58,803 bases of DNA from Paenarthrobacter nitroguajacolicus. Lineage in GTDB: Bacteria; Actinomycetota; Actinomycetes; Actinomycetales; Micrococcaceae. A model generated the notes under the pieces. It searched no databases. It saw only the letters and a list, made by a program, of their open reading frames with translations, and was not told the origin of the DNA. The position numbers and the translations under genes were made by a program. Location of the stretch: assembly GCF_029952445.1 (NCBI RefSeq), contig NZ_JAQPPK010000030.1:1-58803 (forward strand), in the 5' to 3' direction. Shown here in pieces: positions 39,635 through 48,083 of the stretch; within the stretch, counting starts at the first letter, position 1; the number at the start of each line of letters is the position of its first letter.

Positions 39635-39703
39635 AAGCAACGCGGGGTCACTTATGGCCCATAAATCCCCTCGGGATGGGCCATAAGTGACCCCGCGTTG
39701 CTT
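39635..39703. repeat. Palindromic intergenic repeat, family A, copy 4
   Basis: The best-preserved copy: 28-bp perfect arms (39635-39662 and 39676-39703), beginning AAGCAACGCGGGGTCACTTA, followed by a run of T (39702-39707). It lies between the convergent flavin reductase and ABM genes; the T-tract runs into the stop codon of the latter. A strong bidirectional terminator by structure. Confidence 0.85.
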
Positions 39704-39706
39704 TTT

Positions 39707-40030
39707 TCAGGAGGCGATGGTCAGCTCACCCATACGGTCCCAGCCACTGCCTTCAATCTGGCGGCTGATGATGTGGGGCGTCTCTGCGAGGGCCTGCGGC
39801 ATGTCGGCCATGGCCTTCTTGAAGTGCTCACTGTTCACGTGGGCCTCGGCGGCATCGTCCTGGAAGGCCTCCACCAGGACGAACTCGTTGGGGTTGTCCA
39901 CACTGCGCGACCAATCGAACCAGAGGTTGCCCGGCTCCTTGCGCGTGCTCTCGGTGAAATCGGCTACGAGGTCCAGCCAGCGATCGGACCAGTCGGGCTT
40001 GACGTTGAACTTGACCACAATAAAGATCAC
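39707..40030 (-). CDS. Antibiotic biosynthesis monooxygenase (ABM) domain protein
   Basis: 107 aa from GTG at 40030 (AAGG 9 nt upstream); a longer GTG form exists at 40051. Sequence VIFIVVKFNVKPDWSDRWLDLV, EPGNLWFDWSRSVDNPNEFVLVEAFQDDAAEAHVNSEHFK is the ABM/YgiN pattern (E.G...Y..., H..S.HF). Likely a dimeric ferredoxin-like protein; small quinol monooxygenases are the closest characterised members. Its stop overlaps the T-tract of a palindromic repeat. Confidence 0.88.
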   Translation of the reverse strand: MIFIVVKFNVKPDWSDRWLDLVADFTESTRKEPGNLWFDWSRSVDNPNEFVLVEAFQDDAAEAHVNSEHFKKAMADMPQALAETPHIISRQIEGSGWDRMGELTIAS

Positions 40031-40089
40031 GGTTGCTGCCTTTCGTTGCACTACGGTTCCGTTCCATCCTTTCAGAAAGACAAGGATGC

Positions 40090-40632
40090 TTAGTCGTGCA
40101 GGATGACCTGGTACAGGTTGTGGTCCTGCCAGGTCCCGGCGATTTGCAGGTAATTCGGCGCTGTTCCGAACTTTTGGAAACCCGCCTTCAACAGCACCCG
40201 TTGGGAGCCAATGTTGTGCAGGAGGGTTCCCGCTTCCAGACGATGGAGCCCCAACTCGGTCCGGGCTTTCTCCACGATCATCCGGACCGCCGCCGAAGCC
40301 AGCCCGCTGCCGGCATAATTCTTGTCAACCCAGTAACCCAGTCCCGCGCTCTGGAACGGGCCGCGGACAACTCCTGCCACATTGAACCTGCCAACAATGG
40401 CATCTCCGGCAATCAACGCCAGAGGGTACTGATCGCCAGCCTGGAGTGCGGCAAGGCGCTTTGCAATGTCGGCAGCCTGCCACTCTTCCGTGAAGTACTC
40501 CTCGGGACGCATGGGCTCCCAGGCAGAAAGGTAGTCACGGTTGCGGACGTAGGCCGCCGCCAGGGCAGCAGCGTCCGACGGGCGGAGGAGGCGCATGGTT
40601 ACGCCGGGCCGGAGTTGGCAGGGTTCGAACAT
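40090..40632 (-). CDS. GNAT family N-acetyltransferase (RimJ/RimL type)
   Basis: 180 aa. Pattern LRPSDAAALAAAYVRNRDYLSAWEPMRPEEYFTEE, then GLGYWVDKNYAGSGLASAAVRMIVEKARTELGLHRLEAGTLLHNIGSQRVLLKAGF. The Q/R-x-x-G-x-G/A acetyl-CoA loop is present as YAGSGLAS. RimJ/RimL relatives acetylate N-termini of ribosomal proteins, but many members have other targets. It stands between the ABM gene and the ABC sugar operon, all on the same strand. Confidence 0.88.
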   Translation of the reverse strand: MFEPCQLRPGVTMRLLRPSDAAALAAAYVRNRDYLSAWEPMRPEEYFTEEWQAADIAKRLAALQAGDQYPLALIAGDAIVGRFNVAGVVRGPFQSAGLGYWVDKNYAGSGLASAAVRMIVEKARTELGLHRLEAGTLLHNIGSQRVLLKAGFQKFGTAPNYLQIAGTWQDHNLYQVILHD

Positions 40633-40732
40633 CAGCCCATAGTACTTGCCGGCTTTAGCGCCTTAACGCCCGACGGCGACCCGGCACCTTGGGTGCGGAC
40701 CGCCGTCGAACGCTGTATTTAGCGCAGTTGTG

Positions 40733-41626
40733 CTACTTGGAGGTGCCCTGCGACACCGAGCCTTGAAGCTGGCGCTGGAAGATGACGTACACGATCAATA
40801 CCGGAACCACGGTAACCGTCACCGCGGCAAACAGCGCCCCGAAGTCCACCGCGTATCCCATCTGGCCGGCAAACGCCGCGAGTTCCTGGGACAGGACGCG
40901 CGGACCGGCGGCGTTGATGGATACCGGGATCAGGAACTGGTTCCACAGGCCCAGGAAGTTGAAGATGGCCACCGAGGCAAGGCCCGGCTTGGCCATGGGC
41001 AGCATGACCTGGAAGAACGTCCGCCACTCCCCTGCTCCGTCGAGCGCCGCGGCCTCGGTGATTTCGTGGGGCAGCGACTTGAAGAAGGAGAAAAGGAAGA
41101 ACACCGTGAACGGGAGCGCGAAGCCAACGTAGACCAGGATCAGGCCCGGCAATGTGTTCAGCAGGCCCATGTTTTTCAGGACGAAGAACAAGGGCACCAT
41201 GGCCAGGAAGATGGGGAACGTCAGGCCGGCGAGCATCAGGTAGTAGATGGCCCGGCTCCCCGGGAAGGTGTAGCGGGCAAGGACATAGGCGCACATGGCA
41301 CCCAGCACCATCACGATCACCAGCGCGACAGCCACCACCACCACGGAGTTAAGGAAGGCTTGCCCGATTCCCGCTTCGCTCCACGCCTTGGTGTAGTTGT
41401 CCAGGTTCCATTGGGACGGCAAGGCAAACGGCGAGGCAAAGATCTCGCTGGAGGTCTTGAACGAGGACATGACCGTCCACAACAACGGCAGGATGACGAT
41501 GAGGGTCCAGACGGTCAACGCGGTGTGCGAAACCGCGCCCACCACCTTGTCGCCTGTTGTGGTTGCAGGGGTCCTCGGCTGGAAGTGCAGGGACTTCATC
41601 TCCGGACCGGAAACTTTGGTTGTCAT
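40733..41626 (-). CDS. Carbohydrate ABC transporter permease (MalG-like)
   Basis: 297 aa, six TM segments. The EAA loop reads EITEAAALDGAGEWRTFFQVMLPMAKPGLASVAIFNFLGLWNQFL, the CUT1 family form. N-terminal cytosolic tail of about 30 residues. Last gene of a three-gene importer; its ATG and the stop of the MalF-like gene share one base (TAATG). No ATPase is encoded nearby, so a shared MsiK-type ATPase from elsewhere is likely, as is usual for CUT1 systems in actinobacteria. Confidence 0.93.
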   Translation of the reverse strand: MTTKVSGPEMKSLHFQPRTPATTTGDKVVGAVSHTALTVWTLIVILPLLWTVMSSFKTSSEIFASPFALPSQWNLDNYTKAWSEAGIGQAFLNSVVVVAVALVIVMVLGAMCAYVLARYTFPGSRAIYYLMLAGLTFPIFLAMVPLFFVLKNMGLLNTLPGLILVYVGFALPFTVFFLFSFFKSLPHEITEAAALDGAGEWRTFFQVMLPMAKPGLASVAIFNFLGLWNQFLIPVSINAAGPRVLSQELAAFAGQMGYAVDFGALFAAVTVTVVPVLIVYVIFQRQLQGSVSQGTSK

Positions 41627-42654
41627 TAGAGGCTCACATCCTTATCGCCGCCGGTGAGCCGGTTGACCAGGAAGACCAGGCCGGAGAAGATCAGCGTGGC
41701 AATGGCCAACACAACGCCCATGGCACTGGCAAGGCCGAACTGGCCCTTGCTGAAGGCCGTAAAGAACAATTGCTGGGCCATCACAAGCGTCGAGTTGTCC
41801 GGACCGCCGCCAGAGTTCAGTGCCGCCATGTAGACGAAAGCATCGAGGGCCAGGATGCCCATGTAGATGTAGGCGGTCTGGATGTTGTCCCGGATCAAAG
41901 GAATGGTGATGGAAACGGCGGTACGGAAGCGACCAGCGCCATCAATCCTTGCAGCTTCGAAAAGCTCGGCCGGAATGCCCTTGATACCCGCCACGAACAA
42001 GACCATGTAGAAGCCAACGAAGCCCCACACGATCACGAACATCGTGGCAATCATGGCCGTATCCTTGTTGCCCAGCCAAGCAAAGTCCTTGAACTGGTCC
42101 ATGCCCAACCCGGTCAGCATGCCGTTCAGCAGGCCGCCCGAGGGATCGTAGATCTGGCCCCACATGATGCCGATGGCGATAGCGGGAATCGTGTACGGGA
42201 AGAACGAAACCACCCGGTAGAAGCTGGAATTCCGCAGGCCCTTGATCTGGCCCTTGCTGCTTCCACCCACCGTCACCAGCGAGGCCAACACCAAGCTCAG
42301 GATGATGGTGATGATCGGCAGGAAGATGACCAGGAGGACGTTGTTCCCCATGGCCTTCATGAAGATATCGTCCGTGAAGATCTTGGCGTAGTTCTCCAGG
42401 CCGATGAAGTTCTGGTTGGGCGAGAAGCCGGACCAGTCTGTCAGCGAGTAGCCAAAGGCCTGGATAAACGGCCAAATCACAAACAACAGGTAGATCGCCA
42501 GCGGCAGTCCGAGGAACACCGCGAAGAAGCTCACTTTGTCCCACGTCAACGGCTTCCGCCGCCTCTTGACCACCAGCTGCGGCGGTGCCATGACCGGAAC
42601 GACGGCGGCAAGGCCGTCGTCGTTCCGGCTCTGCTTTGTCTTCACTACGGTCAC
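41626..42654 (-). CDS. Carbohydrate ABC transporter permease (MalF-like)
   Basis: 342 aa, GTG start that overlaps the substrate-binding gene by 4 bases (GTGA). Six TM helices, EAA loop as ELFEAARIDGAGRFRTAVSITIPLIRDNIQTAYIYMGILALDAFV. The long second periplasmic loop (WSGFSPNQNFIGLENYAKIF) is typical of CUT1 MalF partners. Works with the MalG-like permease and the upstream lipoprotein. Confidence 0.93.
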   Translation of the reverse strand: MTVVKTKQSRNDDGLAAVVPVMAPPQLVVKRRRKPLTWDKVSFFAVFLGLPLAIYLLFVIWPFIQAFGYSLTDWSGFSPNQNFIGLENYAKIFTDDIFMKAMGNNVLLVIFLPIITIILSLVLASLVTVGGSSKGQIKGLRNSSFYRVVSFFPYTIPAIAIGIMWGQIYDPSGGLLNGMLTGLGMDQFKDFAWLGNKDTAMIATMFVIVWGFVGFYMVLFVAGIKGIPAELFEAARIDGAGRFRTAVSITIPLIRDNIQTAYIYMGILALDAFVYMAALNSGGGPDNSTLVMAQQLFFTAFSKGQFGLASAMGVVLAIATLIFSGLVFLVNRLTGGDKDVSL

Positions 42655-44060
42655 TTCACTTCGATCTTCTTGACCGAGCTGTCGTTGCGGACCTTGTCGG
42701 TGATGTTCTGAAGGGCGGAGGTCAGGGTTGCGACGTCCGACTTGCCGTCCAGGAAGGTGTTCCAGACAACCAGTTGGTCCTTGTTGGTTCCGTACAGGTC
42801 GATGAAGTTCCAGGTGTAGATGTTCTCGCCGGCGTCGCCCAGCATCTTGGTCTGGGAAACAAGGGCGGTGGAACCGAAGCCATCGGCCGGAACAGTGTCC
42901 TTGACGATGGTGGGGGCCAACTTGGTCTTGGCGAAGTTGGTAGCGGCTTCCTTCGACAGCATGATGCGCAGCATTTCCTTGCCACCGGCCGCATTCTTGC
43001 CTTGGGACGGAACAACGTAGGGCTCACCGGCAGCGCTGTGCAGGGCCGTGTACGGCATCTTGGGGCTGGCGCTAACCGACGGGGCCGGGGCGCCCATCAT
43101 GTTGAAGCCTGCCTTGGTCTGGTCCTTCATCTCGTTTTCGATCCACGAACCTGACGGGTAGAACACTGCCTCCTGGGCATTGCTCCACTGCGCCTGGGCG
43201 GCCGTGAACTGCGTACCCGAGCCACCCGGCTTGAAGAAGCCTGCCTTGACGATCTTGTCCAGTGCTGTGAAAACGGACTGGATGGCCGGGTGCGACCAGC
43301 AACCTTCCTTGAGGTTCTCCAACGCGAGGCGGACCTCGTCGCCGCCTTCCTTGATGGCTGAGGCGATCGCGAGTTCCTGGTAATACGTGGCAGCTTCCTT
43401 GCCCCACACGAACAGGTACTTGCCCTTGGCCTTGGCCTGTTCGCCGAGCGTGTACATTTCATCCCACGTCTTGGGCACGGTCCAGCCGTTTTCCTTAAGG
43501 AGGGAGTCGGAGTACCAGACGGCGTAGACGGTCAGCACATAGTTCAGGGCGGCAAGCTTGCCATCGAAAGTACCTGGAGCCAGTACGCCCGTGTACAGGG
43601 TGTCCTTGATGACCTTGCCCTCAAGGTTCTTGGCCTCCACAACGGGAGTGAGGTCTTCGAGCTGGGCCAGGATGGTGCTGAAGCCGATGGCCTTTGCACC
43701 GGAGTTGTCGATCAGGTCCGGCGGGTTGCCGCCGACGAAGCGGGGCTGGAGTTCCTGGGCGATGTCCGTGGACGGGGCGATCTTGGCGGTGGAGCCATCG
43801 TGCGTCTTCTCAAAGATCTTGCCGGCGAAATCCACGTAGTCAATGCCGTAACCGCCCTTGAAGATCACGGCGTCCAGGGTGGCTTTGTCTGCCATGCCGA
43901 ACGGGTTGGTGTCGGAGACGGTGCCGGTGGGGCCGGTGTTGGTGCTGCCTCCACCGGCAGCGCAGGATGCAATGGTTCCCCCCATGGGCACGAGTACGGC
44001 TGCTGCGAGTGCTCCGCGCAGGAATCCACGGCGACCGACGGACTGGTGCTGAATGGTCAT
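42651..44060 (-). CDS. Extracellular solute-binding lipoprotein of carbohydrate ABC importer, NgcE-like
   Basis: 469 aa from ATG at 44060, chosen for AAAGGGG 7 nt upstream; a longer open frame upstream has no site. A twin-arginine stretch RRGFLRG (10-16) and lipobox ASC (C33) indicate a Tat-exported lipoprotein. The core (YVLTVYAVWYSDSLLKENGWTVPKTWDEMYTLGEQAK, GSWIENEMKDQ) follows family-1 sugar-binding proteins and most resembles NgcE of the N-acetylglucosamine/chitobiose system. If so, the cell takes up chitin breakdown products; the substrate is inference. A polysaccharide deacetylase lies two genes upstream. Confidence 0.85.
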   Translation of the reverse strand: MTIQHQSVGRRGFLRGALAAAVLVPMGGTIASCAAGGGSTNTGPTGTVSDTNPFGMADKATLDAVIFKGGYGIDYVDFAGKIFEKTHDGSTAKIAPSTDIAQELQPRFVGGNPPDLIDNSGAKAIGFSTILAQLEDLTPVVEAKNLEGKVIKDTLYTGVLAPGTFDGKLAALNYVLTVYAVWYSDSLLKENGWTVPKTWDEMYTLGEQAKAKGKYLFVWGKEAATYYQELAIASAIKEGGDEVRLALENLKEGCWSHPAIQSVFTALDKIVKAGFFKPGGSGTQFTAAQAQWSNAQEAVFYPSGSWIENEMKDQTKAGFNMMGAPAPSVSASPKMPYTALHSAAGEPYVVPSQGKNAAGGKEMLRIMLSKEAATNFAKTKLAPTIVKDTVPADGFGSTALVSQTKMLGDAGENIYTWNFIDLYGTNKDQLVVWNTFLDGKSDVATLTSALQNITDKVRNDSSVKKIEVK

Positions 44061-44636
44061 TTCAATACCCCTTTTGTGACTCGTAAGGCCGACTCCGGCG
44101 GCTAGGGCCGTCCAGTCGGACAGTCTGGGCTGACGCTCTGGCAGCACCAACCTTCGTGTGACATACTTCACCACGAATGATCGAAAATCAATATTTCTCC
44201 GCAGTTTCGATCAACATTTGTCAAAGCGTGATCTTTTCACGGACCTTCCGCGAGGGCTGTTCCGCGGTCGGTGAAGGCCACTACGAGCGGCTTCCTTCGC
44301 TGCCTAATTCCCTGTATTTCCGTAGTAAATACGGTGATTCGGTGTTTTGCCTCGGCCTTCGTGAGCCTGCGTTTAACTCTCCGGAACCCTCCCGGGCCAA
44401 CGCGCAAAGCAATCATCCATCGCCCGGTTCGCTCATCCTGGGCAGCGGCGGCATCTACGGGGGCTCTGCGCATTGGTTCGCCGGCTCAGGTTGCTCGTTG
44501 AAAGTTCCACAGATGGCCCTGTGTTCTCTGATCCAGCATCAAACCGCTCCTGACCAGCCTGCGGGCTGAGGTCCCTAGGTACGCACTATCAATCTAGTCC
44601 CATGTCAGCGCCGTGGGGAGGGGTAACAGGGGTGTG
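44061..44636. other. 576-bp non-coding region upstream of the sugar ABC operon
   Basis: No credible gene: the open frames here lack ribosome-binding sites and recognisable products. It is less GC-rich than its surroundings near 44160-44340. It holds two inverted repeats (44178-44213; GTATTT...AAATAC at 44314-44332), consistent with a long regulated promoter for the transporter. Confidence 0.6.
44178..44213. promoter_or_regulatory. Inverted-repeat operator candidate for the sugar importer
   Basis: TGATCGAAA (44178-44186) and TTTCGATCA (44205-44213) are perfect 9-bp inverted half-sites, 18 bp apart, about 120-150 bp upstream of the substrate-binding gene. The TTTCGATCA half-site resembles those of DeoR-type sugar regulators. 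No regulator gene is adjacent. Confidence 0.45.
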
Positions 44637-45047
44637 TTAGCTGCCCTGTGGACGGGCCAGTCGCGCCCAACCGAGTTGCTCCTGTTGCTTGCGGCTCAGG
44701 GTTGCCACCACGAGGTCGTACGAGTCCTCCACCATGTCCCGGACCATGCCATCAGGCAGAGCACCATCCAGCCGTACGCCGTTCCAGTGGGTCTTGTTCA
44801 TGTGCCAGGCGCCGGTGATCTCCGGGTGGGCGGCCCTGAGCTGTTCTGCCAGCGCAGGTTCGCATTTCAGGCTCACAGACCAGTTCTCCGGGTCCATGGA
44901 CGACAATGCGAACATCTTGGCCTCGTGCCTCGCACCCCCGGCGACGGCGGCACGAACTTTGAACACGGAGGTCTCTGGCCCGAACGGGAAGTCCTCAAAG
45001 GCACCCGGAAAGCCAAGGCAGATCTCACGGAGCTGGGAAACGTCCAT
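44637..45047 (-). CDS. MmcQ/YjbR family protein
   Basis: 136 aa. LREICLGFPGAFEDFPFGPETSVFKV, MFALSSMDPENWSVSLKCEPALAEQLRAAHPEITGAWHMNKTHWNGVRLDG fits the MmcQ/YjbR family (CyaY-like fold, sometimes called DNA-binding). Function unknown. It is on the same strand as the downstream sugar importer but separated from it by 576 bp. Confidence 0.9.
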   Translation of the reverse strand: MDVSQLREICLGFPGAFEDFPFGPETSVFKVRAAVAGGARHEAKMFALSSMDPENWSVSLKCEPALAEQLRAAHPEITGAWHMNKTHWNGVRLDGALPDGMVRDMVEDSYDLVVATLSRKQQEQLGWARLARPQGS

Positions 45048-45085
45048 GGAGCGAGCCTACTGGCTTGTCACTTCTGCAAGCACGC

Positions 45086-45931
45086 CTACACCACGCCCAG
45101 GAAGTCCTCAAGCAAGACAACTTCCAGCCCGGCAGCAAGCTGCGCTGCCCGGAAGGCAGCAAGGTCCGCGGCGAACTCGGCCCGGAAATGCATGAGCACA
45201 ATGTCGCCCGGGCGCAGCGAATTGCCTACCTGGTAGTCCATCTTTCCCGCGTTGGCCTTGGCTTCCCATGTAATGATCGCTTTCATCCCGGCGTCGGCAA
45301 CGGCTTGGCGCATCACATTGGAATACGCCCCGCCAGGCGGACGAAAAAGCGTAGGCCGGCGGCCGTAATGCTGAAGGGCGTACTCCTGCATCCCCACCAT
45401 GTCGTTGACCTGCTGCTGGTAGCCCCATTGCCGCACCATGTTGATGTTGTGCGTCACGGTATGGTTTTCCACCAGGCTGCCCTGGGTCTTGAACGCGTTG
45501 AAGAACGCCGGATTGTCGGCAATGGTGTCCCTGGTCAGGAACAGAGAGGCCGGGTAGTCGTATTCGGCCATGAGCCTGACCGATTCCGGCGTTTTGATGT
45601 TTCCATCGTCGATGGTCAGAAATACCACCGGATGCTTAGTAGGAATCTTTGTGATGACCGGCGCGAGGCCGCCCACAATCGGCGGCAACTGGAAGTCCGG
45701 AATGAAACTGCGGCGGATTCTCTTGGTTGCCGTGGGGCTGGGTGTTGGCGTCGGCGTTGCGGAGGCCGTGGGCTCTGCAGTGTCCGTGGGCGCCAGCACC
45801 GGCGTCGAATTTTCTGCGCCTTCAGCGGCAGTGCAGGCAGTCAGGCCGGCCACCATGGAAGCGCCGAAGATGCCTAGCGCGGCCCGTCTGCTGGGAATGG
45901 AAAATGGCATTGCAGAATGGTCGCCACGCAT
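45086..45931 (-). CDS. Polysaccharide deacetylase lipoprotein (NodB homology)
   Basis: 281 aa; ATG with GGGGGA about 6 nt upstream. A twin-arginine-like RRAALG (15-20) and lipobox LTAC (C33) give a lipoprotein with a Thr/Pro linker (about 40-70). NodB motifs: TIDDG (the first metal-binding Asp pair), HTVTHNINM (His pair) and RPPGGAYS, with DIVLMHF late. It probably removes acetyl groups from an N-acetylated glycan (peptidoglycan, chitin oligomer or secreted polymer) outside the cell. Confidence 0.9.
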   Translation of the reverse strand: MRGDHSAMPFSIPSRRAALGIFGASMVAGLTACTAAEGAENSTPVLAPTDTAEPTASATPTPTPSPTATKRIRRSFIPDFQLPPIVGGLAPVITKIPTKHPVVFLTIDDGNIKTPESVRLMAEYDYPASLFLTRDTIADNPAFFNAFKTQGSLVENHTVTHNINMVRQWGYQQQVNDMVGMQEYALQHYGRRPTLFRPPGGAYSNVMRQAVADAGMKAIITWEAKANAGKMDYQVGNSLRPGDIVLMHFRAEFAADLAAFRAAQLAAGLEVVLLEDFLGVV

Positions 45932-45994
45932 GGCCGTCCCCCGGGGCTAAAGAGATGAGTCAGCAGCAATCTAGCAGAAGAAGAAGCCTGCAAA

Positions 45995-46420
45995 TTACAA
46001 GCCGTAATGCCATCCTTCGCGTGCCGGGCATGAATTCACCACGACATCCAGCCCAGCGTCCCGGGCGCGCTGCGTGGCGTCGTCGTCAAAGACGCCCAAC
46101 TGGAGCCAGACAGCCTTGGCGCCGACCGCAATCGCTTGGTCGATGACGGCGCCAACGCGCTCGGAATTGACGAAGCAATCAACAACGTCGATGGGGTGTT
46201 TTTCCGCGGGAATGTCCGCCAGGCTTTTGTAGCCCTTCTCGCCGTGCACGTCCTCGCCCTTGAGATTGACGGGAATGATCTCCATGCCCATTTTGTCCCG
46301 GACATACAGCGACACATCGTAGGCCGAACGCCACTCGTTGTTGCTCAGGCCAACTATGGCCCACGTGCCTTTTGTCCGCATCAACCGCTCGACGACGGCG
46401 GGATCGTTGACGTGCATCAT
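45995..46420 (-). CDS. CoA-binding (CoA_binding_2/YccU-like) protein
   Basis: 141 aa. Rossmann start TWAIVGLSNNEWRSAYDVSLYVRDKMG, then IIPVNLKGEDVHGEKGYKSLADIP, VDCFVNSERVGAVIDQAIAVGAKAVWLQLGV and VVNSCPAREG. All fit the YccU family, which binds CoA or a related nucleotide; no reaction is known. Confidence 0.9.
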   Translation of the reverse strand: MMHVNDPAVVERLMRTKGTWAIVGLSNNEWRSAYDVSLYVRDKMGMEIIPVNLKGEDVHGEKGYKSLADIPAEKHPIDVVDCFVNSERVGAVIDQAIAVGAKAVWLQLGVFDDDATQRARDAGLDVVVNSCPAREGWHYGL

Positions 46421-46492
46421 GCCCCAAGCCTACTGCCGCCCCCGCAGTGGGAATCACGGCATGGGAATCATGGCCCAAGCCGTGTCAGGTTC

Positions 46493-47254
46493 CTAGCGTT
46501 CCACGGGTTTCTTCAACTGCTTCAGCTTTTCTGCCGCGGCCTTGAGGTCCGCGAAGGGCTGTTGATCGGAGAGCGAAGGAAGCCCACTGCCCGAATATTT
46601 GCCGGAGGGGGCAGCACTGGACTGCAGCATAGGATCCGGCGTGGGTGGTGCCGGATCAGCTGCGGGTGGTTGGGGCGCAGCCGGGTGAGGGGCTGGCGGG
46701 ATGGCGGCGGGTATGGTTCGTGCCGGTGTGTGCCGAATCGGTTGCGGGGCTGCGAGCACCGGAGCGGGTATTTGCATGGGCGCGGCGACCACAGTAGCCG
46801 GGGTGGGACGGACTGGCTGGACCGGCTGCGGGATTGCCGCTGGATCTGCCGACGGGGCGGGCGCGGTGCTGACTTTGGGAGCATCGGGAGCCAGCACAAC
46901 GGGAGCCGCAGGGGCCGTATGAGGAACGAAGCTTCCAAAGAGTCCTTCAAAGGAAGGACTCCGCGTGAATCCGGAACTCGCAGCGGCAACACCGCTTACC
47001 CCGAGTCCCATCGCCGCCACGACGGCAACACCGACCACCGCAGTCCGGTGCTTGTGCCGCCAACGGCGCTTGGTCACTTCGTCGTGTGGTCCTGCCAGCA
47101 TGGCTGCGAGTTCCTTGCTCGGCGCAGGGGCCGCTGCGTCGCTGAAATGCCCCATGGCCAGAAGCACCTGCCGGACGTCCGCGGTATCGGCCAGATCTGC
47201 GTCGAGCAACAGCTCGTCCACAATCTGTTCGCGTTCCAAATCCTTGAATGTCAT
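46493..47254 (-). CDS. Probable anti-sigma factor partner of the ECF sigma gene
   Basis: 253 aa. A short cytoplasmic domain (1-68, MTFKDLEREQIVDELLLDADLADTADVRQVLL) comes before one TM (about 71-92) and a long Pro/Ala-rich extracytoplasmic region with a helical end (FADLKAAAEKLKQLKK). It overlaps the upstream sigma-factor gene by 4 bases (ATGA), the usual sigma/anti-sigma coupling. The N-terminal domain lacks the HxxxCxxC zinc motif of ZAS proteins, so this is a non-canonical anti-sigma or a regulated membrane protein. Confidence 0.7.
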   Translation of the reverse strand: MTFKDLEREQIVDELLLDADLADTADVRQVLLAMGHFSDAAAPAPSKELAAMLAGPHDEVTKRRWRHKHRTAVVGVAVVAAMGLGVSGVAAASSGFTRSPSFEGLFGSFVPHTAPAAPVVLAPDAPKVSTAPAPSADPAAIPQPVQPVRPTPATVVAAPMQIPAPVLAAPQPIRHTPARTIPAAIPPAPHPAAPQPPAADPAPPTPDPMLQSSAAPSGKYSGSGLPSLSDQQPFADLKAAAEKLKQLKKPVER

Positions 47255-47805
47255 GGCGACACGTATTCCTTTACTGCCGAATGCTCACGGAGTGCAATGA
47301 CTGCCCGACGTTGCAGCTGCTTCACTGCTCCGGCGGATTTCCCCATGATTCCGGCCACCTGCTCCACGGTGAGGCCTGCCACGAGGCGGAGGGTCAGGAC
47401 CTCCCGCTGCTCTTCGCCCAGGTTTTCCAAAAGCGCCATCACTTCATAGGGCGCCAAGCGGAGCATGGCTTCGCTCTCGGCGGAGTTCGATTCGCGCACA
47501 TCCCGTTCGGGTTCGAACTCATGCTGGTCCGGTGCCCGGCTTTCCTTCCGGTGCTCGTCGACCATACGGGCGTGGGCTACCGAGAAGATGAAGGTCCTTA
47601 GACCGTTCACGCCCCCGCTGATGCCGTCCAGACGAGGCAGGACGGCCAGGAAGACATCCTGCGTGGTGGCTTCCGGATCCGCGACGCCCTTCGCCGTCAA
47701 GTACCCGAGAACCTGTCCGGCGTACGCCTGGTAGACGGCGCTGAACAGTTCCGCGTTATTGCCTTGGAGTGCATGTAGCGCTTCATCGGTCAATGCGTCG
47801 GTCAC
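47251..47805 (-). CDS. ECF-type RNA polymerase sigma factor
   Basis: 184 aa, GTG start. Region 2: FSAVYQAYAGQVLGYLTAKGVADPEATTQDVFLAVLPRLD, then RTFIFSVAHARMVDEHR. Region 4: LENLGEEQREVLTLRLVAGLTVEQVAGIMGKSAGAVKQLQRRAVIAL. The order and length fit group 4 sigma factors. It is probably held inactive by the product of the overlapping downstream gene. The genes it controls are not visible here. Confidence 0.92.
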   Translation of the reverse strand: MTDALTDEALHALQGNNAELFSAVYQAYAGQVLGYLTAKGVADPEATTQDVFLAVLPRLDGISGGVNGLRTFIFSVAHARMVDEHRKESRAPDQHEFEPERDVRESNSAESEAMLRLAPYEVMALLENLGEEQREVLTLRLVAGLTVEQVAGIMGKSAGAVKQLQRRAVIALREHSAVKEYVSP

Positions 47806-47953
47806 AGAATTCGGACTTTCGATCGGCGACTGGTCCAGGCTGGAAGCCAGGTCAACCGACTTTCACACCGGATGACCCCACCAAGGGTAACTGCTCTGCC
47901 GGGCCCACCAAAGGAGGAACCCCTTGGTCCGCAAGTCTTCCGGACAAGGAAGA

Positions 47954-47993
47954 GCCGAGCTGGAAGATGATGGGGGACAAATTCCAGCTCGGC
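47954..47993. terminator. Hairpin between the HNH gene and the sigma factor
   Basis: GCCGAGCTGGAA / TTCCAGCTCGGC, perfect 12-bp arms around 16 bases, followed by CCTTTC. It lies 90 bp past the stop of the minus-strand HNH gene, before the sigma gene. Could end HNH transcription. Confidence 0.5.
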
Positions 47994-48083
47994 CCTTTCA
48001 AAGACGTAATCGTCAGGGCACGCCAAAGGGTTACGCAGAAGCACAAACTTTTTGAAATCTCTTCGTGGGCGTCCGGACAAGGC

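Noticed and set aside
10265..39703. Family-A elements as CRISPR repeats or integron attC sites
   Set aside because: Copies are 6-14 kb apart with no spacer array, no cas genes and no integrase. They are self-palindromic, with stem conservation and free loops.
44177..44569. 130-codon plus-strand frame and a 78-codon minus-strand frame in the sugar-operon leader
   Set aside because: No ribosome-binding site, mixed codon use and no recognisable product; better seen as a regulatory region.
46136..47449. 437-codon plus-strand frame across the CoA-binding and anti-sigma genes
   Set aside because: Spans three well-supported minus-strand genes and the product is low-complexity without motifs.
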